A stretch of DNA of 64,000 bases from Geothrix limicola (lineage in GTDB: Bacteria; Acidobacteriota; Holophagae; Holophagales; Holophagaceae). The position numbers and the translations under genes are program-made. The stretch's first letter is position 1. Every line of letters starts with the position of its first letter. This document shows positions 26,233 through 34,055 of the stretch, piece by piece. The stretch is from positions 496,001 through 560,000 of the forward strand of contig NZ_BSDE01000001.1 of the NCBI RefSeq assembly GCF_030268085.1, written 5' to 3'. The notes under the pieces were generated by a model. It did not search any database. It saw only the letters and a program-made list of their open reading frames with translations, and was not told the DNA's origin.

Positions 26233-27222
26233 TCAGGCTGGTCCCGCGGCCGTGGCATCTTCCAGTGTGAACGCCGCATCGGCGGTCTTTGGAGCGAGGC
26301 GGATGGCACAGCCTTCCACGGGGCAGCGGTCGCAGTAGAGACGTCCGCAGGGATCCACGTGGGTGTGCACCTCGCCTTCGATGTCGGCGGCCTCCAGGGC
26401 CTTCTTTCCGAAGTCTTCGCAGAGGTCGTGGGCCCGCCGCACGGGGTAGAACTCGGGAACGACGATGTGGACATCCACGTGGGTGTAGCGGCCCGAGCGG
26501 AAGGACCGCATTTCGTGGACTGCAATGATGTCCGGGGTCCGGACGGTGTTCATGGAGGCGAGGACCTTGTTGAGCGCTTCGGGATCTTCCATGTCCAGCA
26601 GGGCCTGGGAGGATTCCTTCACCAGCCGGAAGCCCGTGCGGGCGAGCAGCAGGCCTACGATGGCGGCCATGAGCGGATCGAACCACTTGATGCCCGTGAG
26701 CTTCACGGCCAGCAGACCCGCGGCGATGCCCACCGTGGTCCAGAAGTCGGAGAGGATGTGGTGGCCATCGGCCTCCAGGGCCTTGGATCGGGTCTTCCGC
26801 CCCTGGGTGAGCAGGAACCAGCCCAGCAGGCCGTTGATGAACCCCGCCAGCAGATTGATGGCCAGGCCCTTGCCGAGGTCCTTGAGCTCGACCCCGTAGA
26901 TGAGCCCCCGGCCGGCTTCGAGCAGGATGAACACCGCGGCCAGGGAGATGAGGCCGCCTTCGAAGGCGGCGCTGAAATGCTCGATCTTGCCGTGTCCGTA
27001 GGGGTGTTCCTTGTCCGCGGGCTTGCCCGCGAAGATCACGGCTCCCAGCGCGAACACGGCCGCGACGACGTTCACGACGCTTTCGATGGCGTCGGACTTC
27101 AGGGCCACCGAGCCAGACAAGGCAAAGGCCAGGTACTTGAGGCCGAGCACACAGGTGCCCGCCACGATGGACAGGCTGGCGACGCGGATCCGGAATCTCT
27201 GTTCGAGGTGCTCAGCGGACAT
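26233..27222 (-). CDS. Cation diffusion facilitator with Cys-rich C-terminal tail
   Basis: The ATG at 27222 has AAGGA six bases upstream. Six membrane segments span residues of about 12-205. Metal-site residues are recognisable: Asp44 in LKSDAIESV, the HPYGHGKIE motif at 73-81 and the HxxxD pair His155/Asp159 in GHHILSDFW. A cytoplasmic ferredoxin-like domain follows (YTHVDVHIVVPEF, EGEVHTHVDPC). The family exports Zn, Fe, Co or Mn by proton antiport. The tail carries an extra cluster, CGRLYCDRCPVEGC, near residue 302, not usual for the family and possibly a metal sensor or additional site. 329 aa. Confidence 0.9.
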   Translation of the reverse strand: MSAEHLEQRFRIRVASLSIVAGTCVLGLKYLAFALSGSVALKSDAIESVVNVVAAVFALGAVIFAGKPADKEHPYGHGKIEHFSAAFEGGLISLAAVFILLEAGRGLIYGVELKDLGKGLAINLLAGFINGLLGWFLLTQGRKTRSKALEADGHHILSDFWTTVGIAAGLLAVKLTGIKWFDPLMAAIVGLLLARTGFRLVKESSQALLDMEDPEALNKVLASMNTVRTPDIIAVHEMRSFRSGRYTHVDVHIVVPEFYPVRRAHDLCEDFGKKALEAADIEGEVHTHVDPCGRLYCDRCPVEGCAIRLAPKTADAAFTLEDATAAGPA

Positions 27223-27245
27223 GGTCATTCCTTCGATGCACAGGT

Positions 27246-28433
27246 TCAGCCGAGATCTTCGAACAGGCCTCGCTGAACGCCATTGCCGGGGTCGGCAGGA
27301 AAAGGGTAGGCCTCGGCCGGAGCCCAGGGACGGTCCGGATCGAAGCGCCCGGGCGGCGGCAGACCCGGCGGCAGCCAGCGGATGGCCGGGGCGGGCTGGA
27401 TCTGGCCAAGAAGGGTCTGGGCCCCGGCCTCGGGAGGCACCGCGGGCACCCGCAGGAGCGCGACGGGCGGATGATCCAAGGTCTCCAGCCAACCCTGCGG
27501 TAGCATGGCGCGGGCCTCGAGGGGAACGGGATCCCGCGGATCCGCCGCCAGGCCAGGTGTGAAGGCGCCGGGGGCGGGGGGCAGGGGCAGGCTGGCGCGC
27601 CAGGGGTGGCCTTCCCGCAGGGCCTGGCGGCCCAGCAGTGCGGCCACCTGGAGATCCTCGCAGGCGCCCAGGTGGATGGGGGCGCGCAGGCGCTCTTGCA
27701 GCAGCGCCTTGAGCGCCCGCAGTTGTCCAAGGGCCGCGGGCCAACTGCCACCGGCCCGCAGGAATTCGGCGCCTCCAGCCAGGGAGAGCCGCCATCCCAC
27801 GGCCCTTCGCGAAAAGGGCAGGTCCACCCAGGCTCCTGAAGCCAGGCGCTGGGCGAGGCCCCGCTCGGCGGTGCCCTGGGCTTCCGACATCGCCGCGATC
27901 AGGGCCTCTCCTGAGGCGAGGGCCGGCAGGGCGCCGAGGGCGAGAGCCGCTTCGCCCCACAGCCAGCCGGGGCCCGCCTCGTCTCCCGAATGGGCCACGC
28001 CCAGGCCCGGTAAAGTCCAGTCCCGGCCCGGGCGTGGCACCCATCCGATCACGCCCTGGCGCCAGAGTTCGCCCAGGGGGCCCTCGGGCATCTCCGATGT
28101 GTGCGCCCAGCCGCGGAAGGCGCCCCCCGGTAGTTGCTGAGCGGACTGAGGACCAAGATGGAGGCTCAGGTGAGGGATGGCCGTGATGGCCTCCCACCAG
28201 CCCTGGCGGGATTCGGAAGGCAGGGCCTGCATCCAGGCCGGGGGATGGTCCCAGATCAGTCCGAAGCCCCCCGGAAGCAGCGAGACCAGGTTCATGAGGC
28301 GGGCCAGGGCCCTGCCGGGGGCGGCATGCACCGAGGCCAATCCCTCTTCCAGGAACCGGGATCCGGCCCATCCGGCCCAGGGGCCGTCCGGCGCGACGTT
28401 CAGGATGAATCCCCGTCCTTCGGTTCCCGTCAC
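27246..28433 (-). CDS. Uncharacterised protein co-transcribed with thiD
   Basis: A GTG start overlaps the thiD stop as GTGA, so the two are translationally coupled. The 395-aa product is rich in Trp, Pro, Gly and Leu and has no signal peptide or clear membrane segment. I recognise no motif. The sequence falls into an N-terminal half with several Trp residues (GFGLIWDHPPAWMQALPSESRQGWWEAI) described only by composition, and a C-terminal Pro-rich part ending in a probably unstructured tail. Alternation of hydrophobic and small residues suggests a folded, possibly surface-exposed or protein-binding product. Function unknown; proximity to thiD is the only clue. Confidence 0.6.
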   Translation of the reverse strand: MTGTEGRGFILNVAPDGPWAGWAGSRFLEEGLASVHAAPGRALARLMNLVSLLPGGFGLIWDHPPAWMQALPSESRQGWWEAITAIPHLSLHLGPQSAQQLPGGAFRGWAHTSEMPEGPLGELWRQGVIGWVPRPGRDWTLPGLGVAHSGDEAGPGWLWGEAALALGALPALASGEALIAAMSEAQGTAERGLAQRLASGAWVDLPFSRRAVGWRLSLAGGAEFLRAGGSWPAALGQLRALKALLQERLRAPIHLGACEDLQVAALLGRQALREGHPWRASLPLPPAPGAFTPGLAADPRDPVPLEARAMLPQGWLETLDHPPVALLRVPAVPPEAGAQTLLGQIQPAPAIRWLPPGLPPPGRFDPDRPWAPAEAYPFPADPGNGVQRGLFEDLG

Positions 28434-29275
28434 GGTGTCTCCTGAGGGGCGGGGGGCGGCGCGAACGTCGGCGTGAACATGGGACGTCCCACACCGCCGG
28501 GCGCGAAGGCGCGGTTCCAGCGGGCCCTCAGGCGGCGGGCGGAGGCTTCGGCCGCGGCCAGGTCATCCAGGCCCTGAAGCCTCAGGCCCAGCCAGGTGGC
28601 CGAGAGGAGACAGCCGGTGCCCCGCCGTTCGCCGGGAAGCCTGGGGGTGGCCTCCAGGGGCTGGAGGCGCCCCTCGGTGATCCAGACGTCCTGCACCTGG
28701 TCGCCAGCCCCGTGACCGCCCTTGAGCCAGACGGCGGCCGCACCGGCCTTCAGCCAGGGGAGCGAGAGCTCCTCCGCCGAGGCGGTCCGGATGGCCTCAG
28801 GAGGCAGCCCGGCGAAGGCGGCGGCCTCCCCACGGTTGGGGCTCACGACCCAGCCGCCCATGGGCAGCAGCTCGGCGGCCATGCGGCGAAGGTCCTCGCC
28901 ATCGTGCAGCCCTACGCCGGCGCTGGGCGCGAGGATGGGATCCCAGATGCGGATGGGGGGCGCCAGGTGGCGCAGGGTGGCGCAGAGGCGCCGGAAGGTT
29001 CCGGCTTCCAGGGCGCAGAGGCTCAGCTTCACGCCCCAGCGGCCCACCAGGTGCGGTGCGAGGGTTTCGATCCGCTGAATCGGATCCATGGCGGGGGGCT
29101 CGATGCGGACGCAGGCCAGGCCGTTCTGCAGGGTTTCGGCCAGGCTGACCGCCATGGGCTGGCAGCCCAGCTCCGACAGGGCCAGGACGTCGCGAAGGAG
29201 ACCGGCCCCGCCCGACGGGTCCATCCCGCCCAGGCAGAGGGCGAGCGGCGGGGCACTGGCGGGGGCGGCAACCAT
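28430..29275 (-). CDS. thiD: Hydroxymethylpyrimidine (phosphate) kinase ThiD-like
   Basis: Ribokinase-fold kinase of thiamine biosynthesis or pyridoxal salvage. GGMDPSGGAGL at residues 16-26 is the substrate-binding start of the family. WDPILAPSAG near 131 and the anion-hole motif GERRGTGCLLSATW near 214 complete the active site. The usual family form is GTGCTLSSA; here it reads GTGCLLSAT. 281 aa. The C-terminal 35 residues are Pro-rich and probably disordered. The downstream gene overlaps it by four bases. No other thiamine genes are present in the window. Confidence 0.82.
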   Translation of the reverse strand: MVAAPASAPPLALCLGGMDPSGGAGLLRDVLALSELGCQPMAVSLAETLQNGLACVRIEPPAMDPIQRIETLAPHLVGRWGVKLSLCALEAGTFRRLCATLRHLAPPIRIWDPILAPSAGVGLHDGEDLRRMAAELLPMGGWVVSPNRGEAAAFAGLPPEAIRTASAEELSLPWLKAGAAAVWLKGGHGAGDQVQDVWITEGRLQPLEATPRLPGERRGTGCLLSATWLGLRLQGLDDLAAAEASARRLRARWNRAFAPGGVGRPMFTPTFAPPPAPQETP

Positions 29276-29316
29276 GGACCTTCCAGGATGCCACAGGATG
29301 GCCGCGGCGGCCCGAT

Positions 29317-29625
29317 CTACACCCGGCGGTCGGAATCCACGATCTCGGTGACGCGCAGGCCCAGACTGTCTTCCAGGACGGTCACCTCGCCGCGGATGAG
29401 CACGCGGTCCTTGCAGAGCACGTCCATGGGTTCGCCGGCGCTCTTCTTCAACTCCACGAGGGACCCAGGTTCCAGGTCCAGCAGGTCGCGGATGGTCAGG
29501 CGGGCCTGGCCCAGCTGGATTTCCAGCTTGAGGGGCGTATCGATGAAGGGCATGACCTCGGCCACGACCTGCTCGAAGCTGAGCACGCGGTCGCTGTCGA
29601 TCCGATCCCCCCGCTTGATGGCCAT
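29317..29625 (-). CDS. fliN: Flagellar motor switch protein FliN
   Basis: A 102-aa surface-presentation-of-antigens (SpoA) domain: LKLEIQLGQARLTIRDLLDLEPGS is the conserved region, seen here as LGQARLTIRDLLDLEPGS plus VLIRGEVTVLEDSLGLRVTEI. It forms the C-ring of the flagellar motor with FliM and FliG. It is short but normal for FliN without an N-terminal extension. It lies 93 bp downstream of fliL on the same strand. FliM, usually between the two, is absent here. A type III secretion paralogue is a less likely alternative because FliL is beside it. Confidence 0.85.
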   Translation of the reverse strand: MAIKRGDRIDSDRVLSFEQVVAEVMPFIDTPLKLEIQLGQARLTIRDLLDLEPGSLVELKKSAGEPMDVLCKDRVLIRGEVTVLEDSLGLRVTEIVDSDRRV

Positions 29626-29718
29626 GTCCCTCCCGCCGGTCCTGTCAAAGCATGGACTCAGGCTTCCGGCATCGCAACGGCCATGCCAGGAGCTCCGTTT
29701 CGCGCTTCACTGCCGGCC

Positions 29719-30366
29719 TCACTGCTGGATGGCCCAATCCACGATGAGCACGCTCTTGATGGGCCGTTTGGGCTTCTTGTGCTTGGGATCTTCCTTTTCG
29801 CCCGGTTTCGGGGGATGGGGTTTGAACTGCTCGTTCAGTTTGTCCTTCATCTCCTTACGCAGAGCTTCGCGGGACTCGGGGTCGGTGGCCTCCTCCACGC
29901 TCTTGCCCGAGAGGATGCCGAGCACGATGGACTGGATGAGGCTCTTCTCGGGCGAGGGTTTGTCGCCGGAGACCAGCTTGCCCAGTTCACTGTCGCAAAA
30001 AAGGATGTTCAGCTCGCAGCGCAGGAAGGCGTTCCGGCGGGGCCCCGTGAGGTTCACGGTGCGCGTCAACACCATGACGGGGGCCGCTTCGGGCCCGCTG
30101 TGTCCCCCGCTTTCGTGCTTCTCACCGGTCTCTTCGCAATCTTCGGAATCCTCGCCGCCAGGGCCGGCAGAGTCCGCGGCGGGTTCGCCCTGGGATTGGG
30201 CCTCGCGGGCCTTGGCCTTTTCCTCTTCCGCGGCTTTCGCCGCGGCCCGCTTCTTCAGGAACAACATGGTGCCGGCTCCGCCACCGCCAAGGACGACCAG
30301 CGCGGCCACCAGGAGGATGATCAGTTTCATGGGGCTTTTTTTCAAAGCGGCTGCGTCGTCGGACAT
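29719..30366 (-). CDS. fliL: Flagellar basal-body protein FliL
   Basis: Single-pass inner-membrane protein that associates with the stator. A short cytoplasmic N-terminus (MSDDAAALKKSPMK) precedes one membrane helix (LIILLVAALVVLGGGG). A long low-complexity Glu/Ala-rich linker runs to about residue 95, followed by the FliL domain (VNLTGPRRNAFLRCELNILF, KSLIQSIVLGILSGKSVEE) and an unusual Lys/Pro-rich insert near the C-terminus before IKSVLIVDWAIQQ. 215 aa is longer than the usual 150-180 because of linker and insert. Confidence 0.82.
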   Translation of the reverse strand: MSDDAAALKKSPMKLIILLVAALVVLGGGGAGTMLFLKKRAAAKAAEEEKAKAREAQSQGEPAADSAGPGGEDSEDCEETGEKHESGGHSGPEAAPVMVLTRTVNLTGPRRNAFLRCELNILFCDSELGKLVSGDKPSPEKSLIQSIVLGILSGKSVEEATDPESREALRKEMKDKLNEQFKPHPPKPGEKEDPKHKKPKRPIKSVLIVDWAIQQ

Positions 30367-30564
30367 GGAGACCTCGTCGGATTCCCCTTCATCGGATGGG
30401 CGGGAGAGGAGCCTGAATTGCGGTGCTCGTGCCTCGAACCAGATTCAATTCCAATGGGATGGGGGTTTTTCAACGGGAATGGATCGGATAGGTCCTGGCA
30501 GCCTTCTTCTGTGGCTACAGGAATGAATGGAATGTTAGTCCATCAAAAATTGGAGTTGATGAAA

Positions 30565-30592
30565 CACGGGGCCTGTCATGACAGGCCCCGTG
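30565..30592 (-). terminator. Intrinsic terminator of the HU gene
   Basis: CACGGGGCCTGTCA and its exact complement abut, giving a 12-bp stem with a 4-base loop, 37 bp past the HU stop codon. On the minus strand the stem is followed by TTTCATC, a short T run. Confidence 0.7.
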
Positions 30593-30629
30593 GGTTCGAC
30601 GTTCCGGTGGATGCCCGGAGTCTTAGATC

Positions 30630-30926
30630 CTACTTGCGCTTCTTGCCGCCCTTGCCGTTGACTTCGTCAGCGAGCTTCTTGCCGGGCTTGAACTTGGCAA
30701 CCTTCTTGGCGGCGATCTTGATGGGTTTGTTGTCGCGGGGATTGCGGCCGGTGCGGGCACCGCGGTTGGCGACGGAGAAGGTGCCGAAGCCGACGAGGGT
30801 GACCTTGTCGCCCGCGCGGAGAGCACCAGCAATACCACCGAGGACCTGGTCCAGGGCCGCAGCAGCCTGGGCCTTGGTGATGCCGGCCTTGTCGGCGACG
30901 GCGCTGACCAGTTCAGCCTTGTTCAT
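30630..30926 (-). CDS. hup: HU-family histone-like DNA-binding protein
   Basis: Small dimeric nucleoid protein. The ATG at 30926 has GGAGG six bases upstream and yields MNKAELVSAVADKAGI, the classical HU start; a longer frame to 31025 is rejected. The signature GFGTFSVANRGARTGRNP is present with the DNA-contacting Pro arm. 98 aa, with a C-terminal basic tail GKGGKKRK a little longer than in E. coli HU (90 aa). Its monocistronic arrangement, with its own terminator and a long upstream region, suggests independent high expression. Confidence 0.95.
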   Translation of the reverse strand: MNKAELVSAVADKAGITKAQAAAALDQVLGGIAGALRAGDKVTLVGFGTFSVANRGARTGRNPRDNKPIKIAAKKVAKFKPGKKLADEVNGKGGKKRK

Positions 30927-31277
30927 GAGAACCTCCGAAATTGGGGAGTTGTATCCCCGGGGGTGAAAGAAACGATTCCATCTCCAGGAAGAGATGGCCG
31001 TATTTATTGGGTTTTCGAACATCATGAGCCCCGAGAGGCTGATGAATCCTGTATTTCCTAAACTGCCAAGAAACTACGCCGCAGATGCAGCATGGTCAAG
31101 GATTTTCTTTCCGAAAAAAATGGAGAGCGGCACTGTTGGGCGATCTGAAGGGGCATGGAACATGAAAGTGGCCGGAAATGCTCGACCATAAGTCTCGTGG
31201 ATCTCGTAGATCCCCGTAGAACGGCTGCTCCGGCCATCTCCTGACCACTCGAACCGGTCCAGGCCTAAGATGGAGCG
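30927..31277. other. 351-bp intergenic region between divergent hup and truA
   Basis: No gene is visible. It is clearly richer in A and T than its surroundings around 31000-31130. It must hold the promoters of hup (minus) and truA (plus). A small hairpin, CCATCTC / GAGATGG (30978-30997), lies in the hup leader. I find no -35/-10 pair good enough to name. Confidence 0.5.
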
Positions 31278-32078
31278 ATGTCCTACCCCTACTTTCTCAC
31301 GGTGGCTTACGCTGGGACCGGTTTCCACGGCTGGCAGATCCAGACATCCCTGCGCAGCGGTCAGGGCGAACTCTGGAAGGCCTTGAGGGCTTTCGATGCC
31401 GAGGCACCCATGCCACAGGGCACCGGGAGGACGGACGCGGGCGTGCATGCGCGGGCCCAGGGTGTGCTCGTGCATGTGCGAAAGGCCTGGGAGCCGTACC
31501 GGCTGCTCATGGCCTTGAACGCGCACCTGCCCAGGGATCTCCGCGTCATGGCGGTCCAGCCGGCGCCGGGGGGCTTCTTCCCCCGTCAGCATGCCGTGGC
31601 CAAGCGCTATGTCTACCGGCTGGGCCTGGGACCCGCCGCAGATCCCCTCCAGGCGACCTTCAGGTGGCAGGTCCACCAGGCGGCCCCGCTGGATCTGGAG
31701 GCCATGGCGAGGTCAGCGGCACCGCTCCTCGGAACCCACGACTTCTCCAGCTTCCGCTGCGCCGAATGCGTCGCCAAGACGCCCGTGCGGACCCTCCATG
31801 CCATCCGGATCCAGGAGGTGGAAGGGGGCGCGGACCTGGTCTTCGAAGGCAGCAGCTTCCTCATGCACCAGGTGCGCATCATGGCCGGCACCCTCGTGGA
31901 GGTTGGCCGGGGCAGGCGCGCCGAGGATTCGCTGGCGGAGGTGCTTGAGGCGAGGGATCGGGTGCGGGCCGGCCTCACGGCGCCCCCCCATGGATTGTGT
32001 TTGGAGAAGGTCTGGTACGAAACCCGGTGGGGCCTGGGAGAACCCAGCCCCTTCGGCGACCGCGATCAGTCGAGGTAG
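31278..32078 (+). CDS. truA: tRNA pseudouridine synthase A
   Basis: Makes pseudouridine at positions 38-40 of tRNA anticodon arms. The catalytic motif GTGRTDAGVHA holds Asp53. The opening TVAYAGTGFHGWQ, FSSFRC near residue 156 and FLMHQVRIMAGTLVEVGRG are family marks. 266 aa is standard. The start ATG has GGAG close upstream. Its last 13 bases overlap the end of the convergent TonB-like gene. Confidence 0.93.
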   Translation: MSYPYFLTVAYAGTGFHGWQIQTSLRSGQGELWKALRAFDAEAPMPQGTGRTDAGVHARAQGVLVHVRKAWEPYRLLMALNAHLPRDLRVMAVQPAPGGFFPRQHAVAKRYVYRLGLGPAADPLQATFRWQVHQAAPLDLEAMARSAAPLLGTHDFSSFRCAECVAKTPVRTLHAIRIQEVEGGADLVFEGSSFLMHQVRIMAGTLVEVGRGRRAEDSLAEVLEARDRVRAGLTAPPHGLCLEKVWYETRWGLGEPSPFGDRDQSR

Positions 32079-32773
32079 AACCCGACGCCCTGCCAGACCT
32101 TGAAGCGGGTCTTCCCGTCCTTGGAGGACGCCGGATCGAAGACGAGGTGCTTGGCGGCCTCCACGCAGGCCTCTCCTGCATCCCGGGCCTCCGGGGACTC
32201 GCCAGCGAGGCCCTGGATCAGACGGGCGGCGATCACATCACCCTTCTCGCTGATCAGGACGTTGACCACGACCACGCCCTTGGGACGGGCCGCGAAGAAG
32301 CTGGAGGACTTGAGGCGTGGGGTCGCGCGGTTGAGGTTGATGGGTCTTGCGGGTTGAATCTCTTCGCCCAAAGGAACGAGGTCCCCCTCGCCCGGAATGG
32401 CGCTGGCTTTGACCTGGAGCGTCGCGTTCTCGGACTTCAGGCGCTTGACCTCTTCCTGGGCCTCCGCCGCGGCGGTCTTGGTCTCCCGGAGTTCCTTCAG
32501 GATGGCGTCGCCGCCTCCCTGGTTCTCCTTGAGGGTGGCTCGGAGCAGGTCCGCTTCCTTGCGGGCCGCCTCGGCTTCGGATCGCGCGAGATCCCTGGCC
32601 TTCTTGGCGCTCGCGACCTCCTCCTGCAGGTCGGCGGTGGCCGCGAGGCGCTGTTTCAAATCATCACGCTCTTCCGTGAGCCGGTTCACCTGGCTCTGAA
32701 GTTGGGCGGTCGTGGGCTTCTTGGCCGCGGCCAGGGGCAGGGCCAGGAGAAGCAGGGACAGGACAAGACGCAT
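32066..32773 (-). CDS. Secreted coiled-coil protein with TonB-like C-terminal domain
   Basis: The ATG at 32773 has GGAGG five bases upstream; the longer frame reads through the preceding gene and is rejected. Residues 1-17 are a signal peptide (MRLVLSLLLLALPLAAA). Residues of about 20-120 form a charged coiled coil (QVNRLTEERDDLKQRLA, ARSEAEAARKEADLL). The last 90 residues resemble the TonB C-terminal fold (KGVVVVNVLISEKGDVIAA, RFKVWQGVGFYLD). No membrane anchor besides the signal is seen, so a periplasmic scaffold is more likely than an energy transducer. It lies 23 bp after the DUF4388 gene and is probably in one operon with it. Confidence 0.7.
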   Translation of the reverse strand: MRLVLSLLLLALPLAAAKKPTTAQLQSQVNRLTEERDDLKQRLAATADLQEEVASAKKARDLARSEAEAARKEADLLRATLKENQGGGDAILKELRETKTAAAEAQEEVKRLKSENATLQVKASAIPGEGDLVPLGEEIQPARPINLNRATPRLKSSSFFAARPKGVVVVNVLISEKGDVIAARLIQGLAGESPEARDAGEACVEAAKHLVFDPASSKDGKTRFKVWQGVGFYLD

Positions 32774-32796
32774 GAGACCTCCGGTGGCGGGAGGGT

Positions 32797-33921
32797 TCAG
32801 CGCTGGGTCCTGAACTGATCGCCTCCCTGGGCGGGTTTCGTGGTCTTGAGAATCCCACGCTTCAGCAGCTTGGAGAAGATGCTGAGGCATTCGGCCGGCT
32901 CAAACGGGGCGATGGAAAGGATGTCGCGGATGCTCCACAGGCCGTTCACGCGGCTGGCGAGGAAGGCCTCGTTGGGGCCGAGGTTGGTGGTCATCAACTC
33001 GTCCAGGGAGACCGCGAGTTCGGGAACCAGGTCCTGATCCAGTTTCTTTTCTTCGAGAAGATCCTGGACCACCGCCATCATCTTGTTCGCGTCGAGGTGG
33101 CGCGGCTGGTCCTTGAGGATGCGCCGAAGCTCCTCCTGGGCTTCCTGGAGCTTCTGCTTCTCCACCAGGGCCCGGGCCCGCTGAAGCTGGAGGCTGGGGT
33201 TCTCGCCCAGGTTGCCGCCCGCGTTCACGATGCGCACGAGGCCCTTCTCGTGCAGGTCGAAGAGCAGCTTGTTGATCTTGTATTCGGGCATCCGCATGTC
33301 GATCACCAGCTGATCCACACGCTTGTTCCCGTCGAGCCGGGCGAGGATGTCTGCGTCTTCGGGCGCGAGGGGTAGCCGCTCGGCGATGGCTTCGGAAATG
33401 GCCGACAGCACCGCGTCGCCGCCCTTGATGACCTTGCGGATGCGCTTCCAGTCGTCCAGGCGTCGGGCGCCTTCGAGCACGATGCCGGTGACGTCCAGGC
33501 TGAGCAGCATGGACTTCTGATGGGAAGCCGCGCCATCGTGGAACTCGAAGCTGCCGACGTTCCAAAGGAAGGTGTCGAAGATGCTTTCCTCGACCTTCAG
33601 CTGCACGATGCGGCGGATCTCGGCTTCGGTGACCAGCTGCCGGTTGATGAGGATCCGGCCGAGTAGTTGCTGTTCATCCTCCTGGGTGGCCAGGGCGTCG
33701 CGCAGCTGCTCTTCGCTGATGCGGTTGAAGGCGAGCAGGTACTGGCCCAGGTACTCCCGAGGATCGGAAGACCAGATGCTCGTGATGCGCCCCTCGTGAA
33801 AGGCCACCCGCTTCGTGTGCAGGGGCCCCTTGAGTTCCAGCACACCGGTCTTCTTGCCCACGGCAAGCCACTGGAAGATGTCTTCCAGTCCCATGGTCGC
33901 CAGATCACCACTTAGCGCCAA
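32797..33921 (-). CDS. DUF4388-domain protein
   Basis: A TTG start at 33921 with AGGGGAGG six bases upstream. The N-terminal 95 residues are the DUF4388/PATAN-type domain (GDLATMGLEDIFQWLAVGKKTGVLELKG), known from gliding and signalling proteins of deltaproteobacteria and related phyla. It continues with a winged-helix-like middle region (LAPEDADILARLDGNKRVDQLV) and a helical, TPR-like stretch (LQRARALVEKQKLQEAQEELRRIL). A final segment reads SIRDILSIAPFEPAECLSIFSKLLKRG. Probably a cytoplasmic signalling or scaffolding protein; partner unknown. Confidence 0.75.
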   Translation of the reverse strand: MALSGDLATMGLEDIFQWLAVGKKTGVLELKGPLHTKRVAFHEGRITSIWSSDPREYLGQYLLAFNRISEEQLRDALATQEDEQQLLGRILINRQLVTEAEIRRIVQLKVEESIFDTFLWNVGSFEFHDGAASHQKSMLLSLDVTGIVLEGARRLDDWKRIRKVIKGGDAVLSAISEAIAERLPLAPEDADILARLDGNKRVDQLVIDMRMPEYKINKLLFDLHEKGLVRIVNAGGNLGENPSLQLQRARALVEKQKLQEAQEELRRILKDQPRHLDANKMMAVVQDLLEEKKLDQDLVPELAVSLDELMTTNLGPNEAFLASRVNGLWSIRDILSIAPFEPAECLSIFSKLLKRGILKTTKPAQGGDQFRTQR

Positions 33922-34055
33922 CGGCTGCCTCCCCTTGCGACAAGCCTACCCCGGTCCCTGTCATAAAAACCAGATCCATCCAAAAATACAAACGCCATCT
34001 CCACCCTGCCTCACCTATCGGCACCCCCAAACGTTTCGATAGGGGGAGATCGGTC

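Noticed and set aside
31245-31277. tRNA-like GGTTCGAGT on the minus strand before truA
   Set aside because: The flanking bases do not form a T stem, and no cloverleaf is possible.
33922-34055. Possible riboswitch between yvcK and the DUF4388 gene
   Set aside because: A/T-richer and with small repeats (CTATCG), but no conserved aptamer core. Treated as ordinary promoter DNA.
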